40,858 nt of DNA from Gemmatimonadota bacterium (GTDB lineage Bacteria > Gemmatimonadota > Gemmatimonadetes > Gemmatimonadales > GWC2-71-9), in contig QKHC01000133.1 of the NCBI GenBank assembly GCA_003251175.1, positions 1 to 40,858 on the forward strand, given 5' to 3'. How positions within the stretch are numbered: position 1 is the stretch's first letter; each line of letters begins with the position of its first letter. The position numbers and the translations under genes were made by a program. The notes beneath the pieces are model-generated. The model was given only the letters and a program-made list of their open reading frames with translations. It was not told where the DNA came from and ran no database searches. Positions 16,219 through 24,099 of this stretch are shown here, one piece after another.

Positions 16219-16919
16219 CACAGACACACCTCCACCCGTGCCGGACCCTGTGTCAGGAGCAGGTCCACGACCTGCTCCGCCACGTCCGACGGATCCGCCA
16301 CCGTCAGGCCGTGTCGTGCCGCGAATTCGTCTGCCACCGCCGCCGTCCGTGGAGTCCGCACGATGCCGGGGTGAACCACGTGCACTCGGACGCCGTGCCG
16401 CGCGTACTCGTTGTGCGCGGCGCGCGCGAGGCCTGACAGGAAGGATTTGGTCGCGCTGTAGAGGGCCGATCCCGGCAGACCCACGATCGACGCGCGGGAC
16501 CCGATCCACACCAGGCTCCCGCCGCGCCGGTGCCGCAACCGGTCCAACACGGCGGCGGAGAGGAGCAGCGCATGGGTGCAGTTGGTCCGGATGGTGGATT
16601 CGATGGTCGCGCGGTCGAGCGCATGAATCCGCCGCGGGCCCTGCTCGTAGGTGGGGTTCGCGCCGACGGTGAGAACGGCACCATCGAGCGGCTCGCCATG
16701 CTCCAGCCGGCCGATCAGCGCGCTGAGGTCCGACGAGCGCGACTGGTCGCACCGCATCGTGCCAAGTCGGTCGCGCCGGGAGTCCGGAACCGCAGCGTGC
16801 GCGCGGTCGAGCTTCGCCTGGCTGCGCCCGGTGATCAGCACGGAGAAGCTGGTCCGCTCGAGCAGCGCCCGGGCGCAGGCGAGCCCGATTCCCTCGCTGG
16901 CTCCCGTAACGAGGATCAC
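16218..16919 (-). CDS. SDR family ketoreductase of the lipid-type operon
   Basis: Short-chain dehydrogenase of 233 residues from the GTG at 16919, which overlaps the KAS III stop by 4 nt (GTGA). The cofactor motif TGASEGIG spans 5-12, the catalytic residues are Ser141, Tyr154 and Lys158 (YSATK), and the PGIVRTP loop follows. The usual NNAG is changed to TVGANP, an uncommon variant. The Arg in TGRSQ (30-34) suggests NADPH. Placed directly after the first condensing enzyme, it is the natural candidate to reduce a beta-keto acyl product to a beta-hydroxy acyl group, as CmrA does in mycolate synthesis; this is inferred from gene order. Confidence 0.88.
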   Translation of the reverse strand: MILVTGASEGIGLACARALLERTSFSVLITGRSQAKLDRAHAAVPDSRRDRLGTMRCDQSRSSDLSALIGRLEHGEPLDGAVLTVGANPTYEQGPRRIHALDRATIESTIRTNCTHALLLSAAVLDRLRHRRGGSLVWIGSRASIVGLPGSALYSATKSFLSGLARAAHNEYARHGVRVHVVHPGIVRTPRTAAVADEFAARHGLTVADPSDVAEQVVDLLLTQGPARVEVCL

Positions 16920-17908
16920 GCCGCCCCCCAGCGCACCAGCTGGATGCCACCCGCGAATCCCGCACCCACCGCGCCCAGCCATACCCAGTCGCCGTCGTGG
17001 ATGCGGTCGGCTGCCACTGCCTGGGACAACGCGATCGCCACCGACGCCGATGTCGTGTTGGCGCAGGTCGGGAAGTTGATCCACGTCCGGCTCTCGGGGA
17101 TCCCGATGTCGTCGAGGATCTGTCGCACGAGGTAGAGGTTCGGCTGATGCAGACACGCAAATGCGACGTCGCTGGCGAGGACCCCGGTCTCGGCCACCAG
17201 GCGCTCGACCAGGCGGCGGAACCCTGCCCGGGCCGAATCGGCCACGCGCCTCCCGTCGGGCATCGTGATGCAGTGGCGCCGCTGCTGAAGCGCAGCTTCG
17301 GTGACCGGCTCGCGCGAACCGCCTGCCGGGATGTACACCGCCTCGGCGCCAGCTCCGTCCGCCGTGAGGATCGAATGCCGGATGCCGTTGCCGTTTTCGG
17401 ACGCCGTGAGGACGGCCGCGCCGGCTCCATCCCCATAGAGGAAGACGGTCCGCAGGTCGGTGAAATCGAGCTGGCGTGACCGCACGTCGGCACCGATCAC
17501 GAGTGCCGGTCCTTCCCCCGTCGCCACGCAGCGGGCGCCGAGGTCCAGCGCCTGAATAAACCCGGAGCACGCGCCGACGAGATCGATTGCCGCCTGCCCT
17601 CGCAGCCCGAGCTTGCGCTGCACGACACACGCCGTCGCCGGGGTGGGATAGTCGCCCGAGACAGTAGCGAGAATGATGCGTCGGATGTCGCGTCCCGAAA
17701 CGCCGCTCGCCTGGATGGCCTGCGCCGCCGCCGCGGTGGCGAGATCCGAGGTGGCCTGGTCCGGACCGGCAAAGTGCCGCGTCTCCGCGCCAACGCAGTT
17801 GCGGATGAAGTACGGCTTGACGCGCAGCCGGTGACGCGCGATCAGCTCGTCGTTCGAGATCGGCGGCCCCGGCAGGTAGTGGCCCGTTCCCGCGATGCGC
17901 GCGTTCAC
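16916..17908 (-). CDS. First KAS III (FabH-like) condensing enzyme
   Basis: Beta-ketoacyl synthase III-type protein of 330 residues from the GTG at 17908, which overlaps the carboxyltransferase stop by 4 nt (GTGA); the 31 codons upstream are shadow. The triad is complete: Cys114 in GACSGF, His254 in LHQPN and Asn284 in ANTTSAS. The GDGAGA motif lies at 159-164. This close agreement with FabH indicates a true condensing enzyme that joins an acyl-CoA starter to a malonyl-type extender with loss of CO2. Being translated in register with a carboxyltransferase suggests that the two share an extender unit. No acyl carrier protein is encoded nearby, so the extender may be a CoA ester or use the housekeeping carrier. 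Confidence 0.92.
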   Translation of the reverse strand: MNARIAGTGHYLPGPPISNDELIARHRLRVKPYFIRNCVGAETRHFAGPDQATSDLATAAAAQAIQASGVSGRDIRRIILATVSGDYPTPATACVVQRKLGLRGQAAIDLVGACSGFIQALDLGARCVATGEGPALVIGADVRSRQLDFTDLRTVFLYGDGAGAAVLTASENGNGIRHSILTADGAGAEAVYIPAGGSREPVTEAALQQRRHCITMPDGRRVADSARAGFRRLVERLVAETGVLASDVAFACLHQPNLYLVRQILDDIGIPESRTWINFPTCANTTSASVAIALSQAVAADRIHDGDWVWLGAVGAGFAGGIQLVRWGAA

Positions 17909-19425
17909 CGCGTCCGACCCTCGCGTCCCAGGGCGCGCCGGGCCCCGCTGCGACGCGGGCGATCGCCGGACACGGTCAGGATCGGACGTGTCAGGCGGCA
18001 TGATGGGTGCTGCGCCAGAAACTCGTCGATCTCCGCCGGCAGGTCAGTTACCTCGATGACCGCGTCGAGGGAGCCCTCCTCCAGCAGGTCGGCGAAGCCC
18101 GGCGCCTGGGCAGCGGCGACCTCCCGCCACTGGGCGAGCAACCTCGGGCTGCCGCTCAGCACGCGGTCCACGATGCGCTCGTGCATCAGACCGAGCTGCG
18201 CCCCGCGCAATGCCACCGCCCGCCATCCGCCGAACACCTTCGGGAACGCGAGCGTGGTCGCGCCGCCGAAGCATCGACCGGTCACGACTCCCATGGCGCC
18301 GTGCGGGTAGCGAATGATCTTGTCGCCCACCCACAGAATCTTGCGGATGTTGTTGGCGTCGGACTGCTCGAAGCGCGGATCGAGGCCGGGCGAGTCGAGC
18401 AGGCTGACGATCGGCAGCCCCATCGCTCGAAAGAGGTCGAGTCCGGCCGCATACTTCTCCAGGGTGCGCACCGTGATCATGTTGTTCGACCGCTCGAGCG
18501 GATTGACGAACAATCCCAGGGGCCGACCGTGGCGCGCGCCCAGGAAGAGCCGCACGCGCGGACACCACCCCGGCACTAGTTCGCGCGGTGGGCCGTCGAG
18601 GAACGACATCAGCACAGCGGCGGTTCGCTGCCCCAGCGAAGCGCACGTCCCGGAGTCCGAGAAGGGTCCCCCGGTGGCGAGCAGAGATCGAAACAGCTCC
18701 AATGCGGCATCGAGCGACGGCACGATCTCGTGTACCAGGTCGTGGCGCTCGACGCACCGCTCCGCGGCCGCGTGCTGCGCGAAGTCGATCCCCTCGCCGA
18801 AGAACAGCCGGATCACTTCCGGGCCGGTGAGGTTGACCTCGGTGCGACCCGCCACCGCCACCCGGTAGTGCCCCAGTCCGTAAAGCAGCGGCGCGAGCCC
18901 CAGGCACTTGCCGGTGGCACACGTCAGCACGAAGCGATCCTCGGCGAAGCGCAGCAGCTCCGGCCACAGCCCGAACGCGTCGGAGAACGCTGTTCGCCCC
19001 TCCATGAGGCTGACGCCTGCCGAGTGCACCACGTAGAGGAGCGGTGTCGGATCGGGCAGCTGGCACAGGTGGCGCAGGAAGGCCGCGAAGCGACGCGAGT
19101 TGGCGCGACCGAAGGACGCCGCGTTGACGCGGAAGTCGCTCCAGGCGATCGCGATGGTGCGCCCGTCGCATTCTCCGAGCGCGGTGACCAGACCGTCGCA
19201 GCGGATGCGGTCGAAGTCGGTGGGCGACACCGATGCCTCGACCCACACCTGAAGCGTGCGGATGCCGAGCCCGTCGCACACCTGCCGCAGAAAACGGTGC
19301 TCGCCGGTCTCGACGGTCAGCAGGTGATACTGGGGCGGCGGCGCACCCCAGGGCAGCAGCGGCCGCCGCTGATAGCTGACACGCGCGATTGGGTCCCGCT
19401 GCCGCCATACGTTCGCCAGGGTCAT
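17905..19425 (-). CDS. AccD/PccB-like carboxyltransferase (divergent acyl-CoA carboxylase beta subunit)
   Basis: Biotin-dependent carboxyltransferase family protein of 506 residues, the usual length of acyl-CoA carboxylase beta chains. The C-terminal crotonase-like half is well conserved (VSLLDSPG, then GVVTGRCFGGATTLAFPKVFGG). The N-terminal half is divergent: the usual DSGGAR reads HSAGVSLMEG and GPCAGG reads GKCLGL. That half normally binds the acyl-CoA, so an unusual substrate or a decarboxylase role is possible. The ATG at 19425 has GGGAGAG about 6 nt upstream. It is the first gene of a seven-gene overlapping operon. No biotin carboxylase or carrier is nearby, so these would be shared with other carboxylases. 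Confidence 0.85.
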   Translation of the reverse strand: MTLANVWRQRDPIARVSYQRRPLLPWGAPPPQYHLLTVETGEHRFLRQVCDGLGIRTLQVWVEASVSPTDFDRIRCDGLVTALGECDGRTIAIAWSDFRVNAASFGRANSRRFAAFLRHLCQLPDPTPLLYVVHSAGVSLMEGRTAFSDAFGLWPELLRFAEDRFVLTCATGKCLGLAPLLYGLGHYRVAVAGRTEVNLTGPEVIRLFFGEGIDFAQHAAAERCVERHDLVHEIVPSLDAALELFRSLLATGGPFSDSGTCASLGQRTAAVLMSFLDGPPRELVPGWCPRVRLFLGARHGRPLGLFVNPLERSNNMITVRTLEKYAAGLDLFRAMGLPIVSLLDSPGLDPRFEQSDANNIRKILWVGDKIIRYPHGAMGVVTGRCFGGATTLAFPKVFGGWRAVALRGAQLGLMHERIVDRVLSGSPRLLAQWREVAAAQAPGFADLLEEGSLDAVIEVTDLPAEIDEFLAQHPSCRLTRPILTVSGDRPRRSGARRALGREGRTR

Positions 19426-19551
19426 GCCGCTCTCCCGTTGTTCGCGCTGCGCGGCCGCGACGCGAGCGACCGCGCTACGGGAGGAGCATGCGCGGGACGG
19501 CTCAAGCTGGCGTCAAGTGACATCCTAGCAACGAGTTGGGGGGGGCGGCAG

Positions 19552-19579
19552 TTGACCGGAGGCGGCCCGCCCGATAGGC
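19552..19579 (+). promoter_or_regulatory. Sigma-70-type promoter upstream of the dioxygenase operon
   Basis: TTGACC (19552-19557), a 16-nt spacer and TAGGCT (19574-19579). The -10 ends 12 nt before the ATG at 19592, leaving a leader of only a few bases with no good Shine-Dalgarno. It lies in the divergent gap with the carboxyltransferase operon, next to a run of eight G. Confidence 0.55.
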
Positions 19580-19591
19580 TGGGGGCACCGT

Positions 19592-20533
19592 ATGGAGAAC
19601 CTCATCCGCAGTCTGCACCATGTCACCGCTACGGCGGACGGCGCGCAGGAAGACCTCGACACCTATGGGTCCCTGCTCGGCCTGCGCCTGGTCAAGAAGA
19701 CGGTCAACTTCGACAACCACAACGTCTACCACTTCTATTACGGCAACGAGCAGGGTGAGCCCGGCACCATCTGGACCACGTTCCCCTACCGCGGCTGGGG
19801 CGTGCCGGTGGGCGTGAAGGGAGCGGGACAGATCACCGTGACCTCGTTCTCGGTGCCCGGTGGATCACTCGACGCGTGGAAGCAGCGCCTGCGCGCGGCG
19901 GGGGTGGAGGTCACTGATGTGCCACCCCGTTTCGGTGAGGAGGCAATCGCGTTCAGCGACCCGTCGGGCCTGGCGATCGAGCTCGTGGCGAACGACCGCG
20001 ATGATCGGCCCCCGTGGCGCGCGGGCAGTGTCGATCATGCCGCTGCCATCCGTGGCCTGCATGGCGTGACGCTCACCATCGCTTCGCCGGCGCGGACGAT
20101 TGCACTGCTGACCGATGTCCTCGGGTTCGCGATCGTGGGCGAGGAGGGGGCCCGCACCCGCCTGGCCGTGAACGGCGATGCGCCTGGCCACACACTCGAG
20201 ATCGTGCATGCGCCCGACGCGCCGCGAGCGGTGAACGGACTGGGAACGGTCCATCACGTCGCACTCGCCATCTCCGACGCCGAAGAGCAGCTGCGGATGC
20301 GCGCCGAGCTGATCCGGTTGGGTTACCAGGTGACCGAGGTGCGCGATCGCCAGTACTTCCGCTCGATCTATTTCCGCGAGCCCGGTGGCGTGCTGTTCGA
20401 GATCGCTACCGTGCCGCCGGGTTTCACGGTGGACGAGACCCTGCCGTGCCTCGGCCAGGACCTCAAGCTGCCGCCGTGGGAGGAGCCGCATCGCGCTGCC
20501 ATCCAGCAGCGTCTCCCGCCGGTGTCGCGGTGA
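19592..20533 (+). CDS. Ring-cleaving extradiol-type dioxygenase (VOC fold, MhqO/PcpA-like)
   Basis: Two-module vicinal-oxygen-chelate protein of 313 residues. The LHHVTAT start with His10, His221 or His222 (GTVHHVALA) and Glu270 (GGVLFEIAT) gives the 2-His-1-carboxylate iron site, spaced as in hydroquinone dioxygenases such as PcpA and in the Bacillus MhqO/MhqA proteins. Other family marks are KKTVNFDNHNVYHFYYG (35-51) and WTTFPYRGWG. The expected reaction is oxidative cleavage of a (chloro)hydroquinone ring next to a hydroxyl group. The next gene starts inside this stop codon (GTGA), and the third gene encodes a maleylacetate reductase, which supports a p-hydroquinone pathway. In Bacillus the homologues respond to quinone stress, an alternative role. 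Confidence 0.88.
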   Translation: MENLIRSLHHVTATADGAQEDLDTYGSLLGLRLVKKTVNFDNHNVYHFYYGNEQGEPGTIWTTFPYRGWGVPVGVKGAGQITVTSFSVPGGSLDAWKQRLRAAGVEVTDVPPRFGEEAIAFSDPSGLAIELVANDRDDRPPWRAGSVDHAAAIRGLHGVTLTIASPARTIALLTDVLGFAIVGEEGARTRLAVNGDAPGHTLEIVHAPDAPRAVNGLGTVHHVALAISDAEEQLRMRAELIRLGYQVTEVRDRQYFRSIYFREPGGVLFEIATVPPGFTVDETLPCLGQDLKLPPWEEPHRAAIQQRLPPVSR

Positions 20534-21186
20534 CGGGCGCGCCTCTTCCGCCGCACGCCGGCCAGCCGGTGGGCACCGCGGGCGTCCCACTGCGGGAGTG
20601 CCGGGGGGCGGTGATCATGGTGCATGGCCGCAACGCCGGCCCGCCCAACATTCTCGATCTCGTTCCGCGTCTCGATCAGCCCGGCATCGCCTATCTGGCA
20701 CCTGCCGCGGCGAATCGGGCGTGGTACCCGTACAGCTTCATGGCCGAGCGGGCGAGCAACGAGCCGGGCCTGTCGTCGGGGCTTTCGGTGCTGGCGCATC
20801 TGGTGGCTCAGATCGAGGCCGCCGGCGTTCCCAAGCACCGCGTCATGCTGCTCGGCTTCTCGCAAGGAGCGTGTCTCACGGCCGAGTTCGCCATGCGGAA
20901 CCCGGCGCGATTCGGCGGCGTGATCGTCTTCAGTGGTGGATTGATCGGGCCCGCGGGAACGATCTGGGGGCAGACCGGTGGCTTCGACGGGACCCCCGCG
21001 TTCTTCGGGTGCAGTGACGTGGACAGCCACGTCCCGAAGAGCCGCGTCGACGAGAGCGCCGAAGTGTTCTCGCGGCTGGGCGCCGCGGTCACGAAGCGGA
21101 TCTATCCCGGAATGGGGCACCTGGTGAACGACGACGAGATCGAGTTTGCCCGAGCGCTGCTCCGTGACCTCGCCACCGCGAGCTGA
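20530..21186 (+). CDS. Alpha/beta hydrolase, carboxylesterase/phospholipase type (MhqD-like)
   Basis: Serine hydrolase of 218 residues from the GTG at 20530, overlapping the dioxygenase stop by 4 nt. The fold marks are VIMVHGRNAGP (oxyanion strand), the nucleophile elbow GFSQGAC, a probable Asp in GCSDVDSHVP and His in GMGHLVNDDE. This is the small carboxylesterase/acyl-protein thioesterase-like family that in Bacillus includes MhqD, the partner of MhqO in hydroquinone detoxification. There is no signal peptide, so it acts in the cytoplasm. In the pathway it may hydrolyse an acyl or lactone intermediate produced by ring cleavage. Confidence 0.87.
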   Translation: MTGAPLPPHAGQPVGTAGVPLRECRGAVIMVHGRNAGPPNILDLVPRLDQPGIAYLAPAAANRAWYPYSFMAERASNEPGLSSGLSVLAHLVAQIEAAGVPKHRVMLLGFSQGACLTAEFAMRNPARFGGVIVFSGGLIGPAGTIWGQTGGFDGTPAFFGCSDVDSHVPKSRVDESAEVFSRLGAAVTKRIYPGMGHLVNDDEIEFARALLRDLATAS

Positions 21187-22252
21187 TTCGACGCCGGTCA
21201 CGTTCGCCTACACCCTGCGTCCGGTGCACGTCGAATTCGGCACCGGCGCCCTGACTCGTCTCCGCGACATGGTGAATGGCGCGGACATGGAGCGCGTCCT
21301 CATCGTGACCACCGCGGGGCGCCGAGCCACCGCGGCGGCCGCCGCCCAGGGCCTCGGCGACCGCGCCATCGGTGTCTTCGACCGTGCCGCGCCCCACGTT
21401 CCAGAGGCTCTGGTCGCGGATGCGCTGCGCGAGGTCGAGCGCCTGCGCCCCGACGGTGTCGTCGCCCTCGGCGGGGGATCGGCGATCGGGCTGGGCAAGG
21501 CGCTGGCGCTGCGGGCCAAGCTGCCCCTCGTGGCGGTCCCCACCACCTACTCGGGTTCGGAGATGACCGCCGTGTGGGGGATCACGGCGGGCGAGCGCAA
21601 GGAGACGGGTCGCGATCCGCGGGTTGCACCGCTTGCGGTGGTCTACGATCCGGCGCTCACGGTGGGTCTGCCGCCGCCACTGGCCGCGGCGAGCGGGATG
21701 AACGCGATCGCGCATGCCGTCGAGGCACTGTATGCCCCAGACGCACAGCCACTCTCAACGCTGTTCGCCCGAGAGGGGATTCGGCTGCTGGCGACCGCAC
21801 TCCCCGAGGTGATCCGGAATCCGGCCGATGTCACAGCGCGCGAGCGTGCGTTCTATGGCGCGCACCTCGCCGCCCGGTCACTGGACCTGACGACGATGGG
21901 GCTGCATCACAAGCTTTGCCACGTGCTGGGTGGGACGTTCGGAATGCCGCACGCGCTCACGCACGCGATCCTGCTCCCCCACGTCGCCGCGTTCAACGAG
22001 CGCGCGGCGGTGCAGGCGATGAGCGAGGTTGCCGCAGCGCTCGCAGCGTCGACGGCACCGGCTGGACTGGCCGCGCTGCAGCAGGCGCTGGGGATCACGA
22101 CCACACTGCGAGAGCTCGGGTTGCGGCCGGCTGACCTGGACCGCGCCGCGGAGCTGGCGGTTGCGGGCGCGTACCCCAATCCGCGTCCGGTGACGCGACA
22201 GGGCGTACGGGCCATTCTCGAGGTGGCGTACGCGGGAGCGGCGGAGCACTGA
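21164..22252 (+). CDS. Maleylacetate reductase (iron-containing alcohol dehydrogenase superfamily)
   Basis: Protein of 362 residues from the GTG at 21164, which overlaps the hydrolase stop by 23 nt; a TTG at 21146 is an alternative. The nucleotide-binding GGGSAIG (about 105-111), VPTTYSGSEMT, and the metal/substrate region GLHHKLCHVLGGTFGMPHALTHA are typical of maleylacetate reductases rather than general Fe-alcohol dehydrogenases. The enzyme reduces maleylacetate to 3-oxoadipate with NAD(P)H, which feeds into succinyl-CoA and acetyl-CoA. As the third gene of the operon it identifies the route as para-hydroxylated aromatic breakdown. It ends 7 nt from the convergent patatin stop. Confidence 0.9.
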   Translation: MTSPPRADSTPVTFAYTLRPVHVEFGTGALTRLRDMVNGADMERVLIVTTAGRRATAAAAAQGLGDRAIGVFDRAAPHVPEALVADALREVERLRPDGVVALGGGSAIGLGKALALRAKLPLVAVPTTYSGSEMTAVWGITAGERKETGRDPRVAPLAVVYDPALTVGLPPPLAAASGMNAIAHAVEALYAPDAQPLSTLFAREGIRLLATALPEVIRNPADVTARERAFYGAHLAARSLDLTTMGLHHKLCHVLGGTFGMPHALTHAILLPHVAAFNERAAVQAMSEVAAALAASTAPAGLAALQQALGITTTLRELGLRPADLDRAAELAVAGAYPNPRPVTRQGVRAILEVAYAGAAEH

Positions 22253-22259
22253 GCTCCGG

Positions 22260-23840
22260 TCAATCAGGTGGATCGCTGGATCGCGCCATTCGCAGCACGT
22301 GCCGTGCCGTGTTGACGCGCGACTCGCGCGCGTAGGCGAGAAACACGCCGATCTGCGCGGCGGCGTCGCGGTACCCCTGTAGGATCGCCCCGCCGGTGCC
22401 GGGAGCGCCGAAGTCGAGCATCCCGGGGCCGAGCGCCTGCGCCGGACGGATGGTGAAGGGACGGATATAGCGGAAGCGGCGGTGGCCCAGCTCCAGGATG
22501 ATCGTCTCCGGCGGCACCCCCAGCTCCTGCGCGGCCCGCTCACACAGCCCATTCACCTCCTGCGTGGTCTGCAGATCGGTGCGCAGATTCTGGTGCATCA
22601 GGATGTCGAGCGCGCGGAAGCCCACGTCGAGGAAGGTGAAATCGTCGGTGCGGGTGGAGACCCGCGGCGGGTTGAGGAGCACGATGAACAGCACGTTCGC
22701 CCCGAGGCGGATCGCGGGCCGGATCGGCTGGCTGCCCACGATGGCCCCGTCCGACAGCAGCCGGCCGTCGAGCTCCATCGGCTCGAAGGCGATCGGCAGC
22801 GCCGACGAGGCCACGATCGCCGGCAGGAGATCGGGCTGGTGCACGACCTCGCGAGTCACGAACGCGGCATCGACGCCTGGGTCGGCAGCCAGCCGGTCGA
22901 GTGGCGCGTTGGTGAAGTACGTCGGCGAGCCGTCCTCGAGGTCGGTGGTCGTGACCACGAACCGGATCGGGGAGGCGGCGAGCGGGGCGGCGGGGATCGA
23001 GCGCCGCAGGAAGCGCATTCGATCGAAGTTGTTGAACAGACCCGTTCCCAGCGGTGCGCGCACGAGCCGCTCCCACAGCCGGCTCAGGCGAGCTTGAATG
23101 AACAGCTGCCAGCGTCGCAGCAGCAGGAGCCCGGCGAGCAGCGCGCCCACAACGGGGGGTGAGCGCACCAGCAACGTGCGGAGCGTGGTGTGCAGGTGCA
23201 GCGACATCACGATCGCCACCAGGAACCCGAGCAACACCAGGTTAGCGACGATCGAGTTGCGCAGTCGAGGGCGATCCACAGGCCAGGCCTGCCGGCGAAT
23301 GCGCCGCGAGACGACAAAGTACCAGTAGGGCAGCTGCGGGTAGAAGAGCATCACGGCGGCGCCGGCGAGCGCCAGCGATACCCAGGCGACGGCCGGGCTG
23401 TGCAGCTGGACCTCGATGCCCAACGCGCGCGCCAGCAGCAGAACCGCATTCCCGATGCCCGCCGAAACCGCGATCAGCCCAGCGACCATCCAGCCATAGC
23501 GGGTCCATTCGATCCCCAGAGCGCGCGGCGTGATCGTGCGCCACCCCTCGACCAGCTGCTCCGCATCGCCAACGCAGCTCGAAGAGTTGGCGGCGAAAGT
23601 CGCCCCATTGATGCTGCCGACGGACGTAGCGGCGACGATATGCGTCGGGAGCGCGGCGTCCTGGAAGGCGAGCAGCGCACCGGCCTCGTAGGCGCCTCTT
23701 GCCCCGCCGCCCGAAAGGACCAGGCCGACCCGCCCGGCGAAACGCTCCCAGACGGCGGCGGCCCCGGCAGCGGTCATCTCGGCGCGGAACGCGGCGCGCG
23801 CGGCGTCGAGCTCGGCTCGGCCTTCAGGATCTGTGGGCAT
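22260..23840 (-). CDS. Patatin-like phospholipase with an inserted membrane domain
   Basis: Protein of 526 residues from the ATG at 23840; the longer upstream frame has no patatin similarity. Catalytic parts are the oxyanion loop GGGARG (44-49), the nucleophile Ser73 in TSVGS and the dyad Asp364 in SDGA, all needed for acyl-ester hydrolysis. Between Ser73 and Asp364 lies an insert with four hydrophobic segments (about 115-140, 149-177, 196-216 and 229-241), so the active site halves are separated by a membrane domain. The N terminus has no signal peptide. Most bacterial patatins are soluble or carry other fusions. The final 150 residues are a regular patatin C-terminal region with FxxLDVGFRALD. 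Confidence 0.88.
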   Translation of the reverse strand: MPTDPEGRAELDAARAAFRAEMTAAGAAAVWERFAGRVGLVLSGGGARGAYEAGALLAFQDAALPTHIVAATSVGSINGATFAANSSSCVGDAEQLVEGWRTITPRALGIEWTRYGWMVAGLIAVSAGIGNAVLLLARALGIEVQLHSPAVAWVSLALAGAAVMLFYPQLPYWYFVVSRRIRRQAWPVDRPRLRNSIVANLVLLGFLVAIVMSLHLHTTLRTLLVRSPPVVGALLAGLLLLRRWQLFIQARLSRLWERLVRAPLGTGLFNNFDRMRFLRRSIPAAPLAASPIRFVVTTTDLEDGSPTYFTNAPLDRLAADPGVDAAFVTREVVHQPDLLPAIVASSALPIAFEPMELDGRLLSDGAIVGSQPIRPAIRLGANVLFIVLLNPPRVSTRTDDFTFLDVGFRALDILMHQNLRTDLQTTQEVNGLCERAAQELGVPPETIILELGHRRFRYIRPFTIRPAQALGPGMLDFGAPGTGGAILQGYRDAAAQIGVFLAYARESRVNTARHVLRMARSSDPPD

Positions 23841-24099
23841 CGTGGAAACTCGCAACGCGCTGGCTCGACTCCTCTCCCGAATGGTAACCGGGGCGGAGGC
23901 CACCCCGGATGAATGACGAGCCGAATCGATGCCGGCGGCTACCGCAAATGGCCCCAGGTCGTCCGGGATTCCGCCAAACGGCACCGGCCGGCCCTGGCGC
24001 AGCGGGAGACGTTTGATGTTCTATTTGAAGGCGCGGGGGCACCGTACCGTTCTGCTGACCCCCGCCCACTCCATGTCAGGGCCGGAAGGTCCCAATCCC

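Noticed and set aside
15442-17493. A 683-codon minus-strand frame reading as one long protein
   Set aside because: Only the last 258 residues are the beta-helix acyltransferase; the rest is a shadow of the SDR and KAS III genes, and the TGATG junction at 16218 sets the true start.
10532-19425. Identification of the operon as an OleABCD long-chain olefin pathway
   Set aside because: A KAS III and an SDR are present, but the OleB hydrolase and OleC AMP-ligase are missing and there are carboxyltransferase, GH3 and MMPL genes that ole clusters lack.
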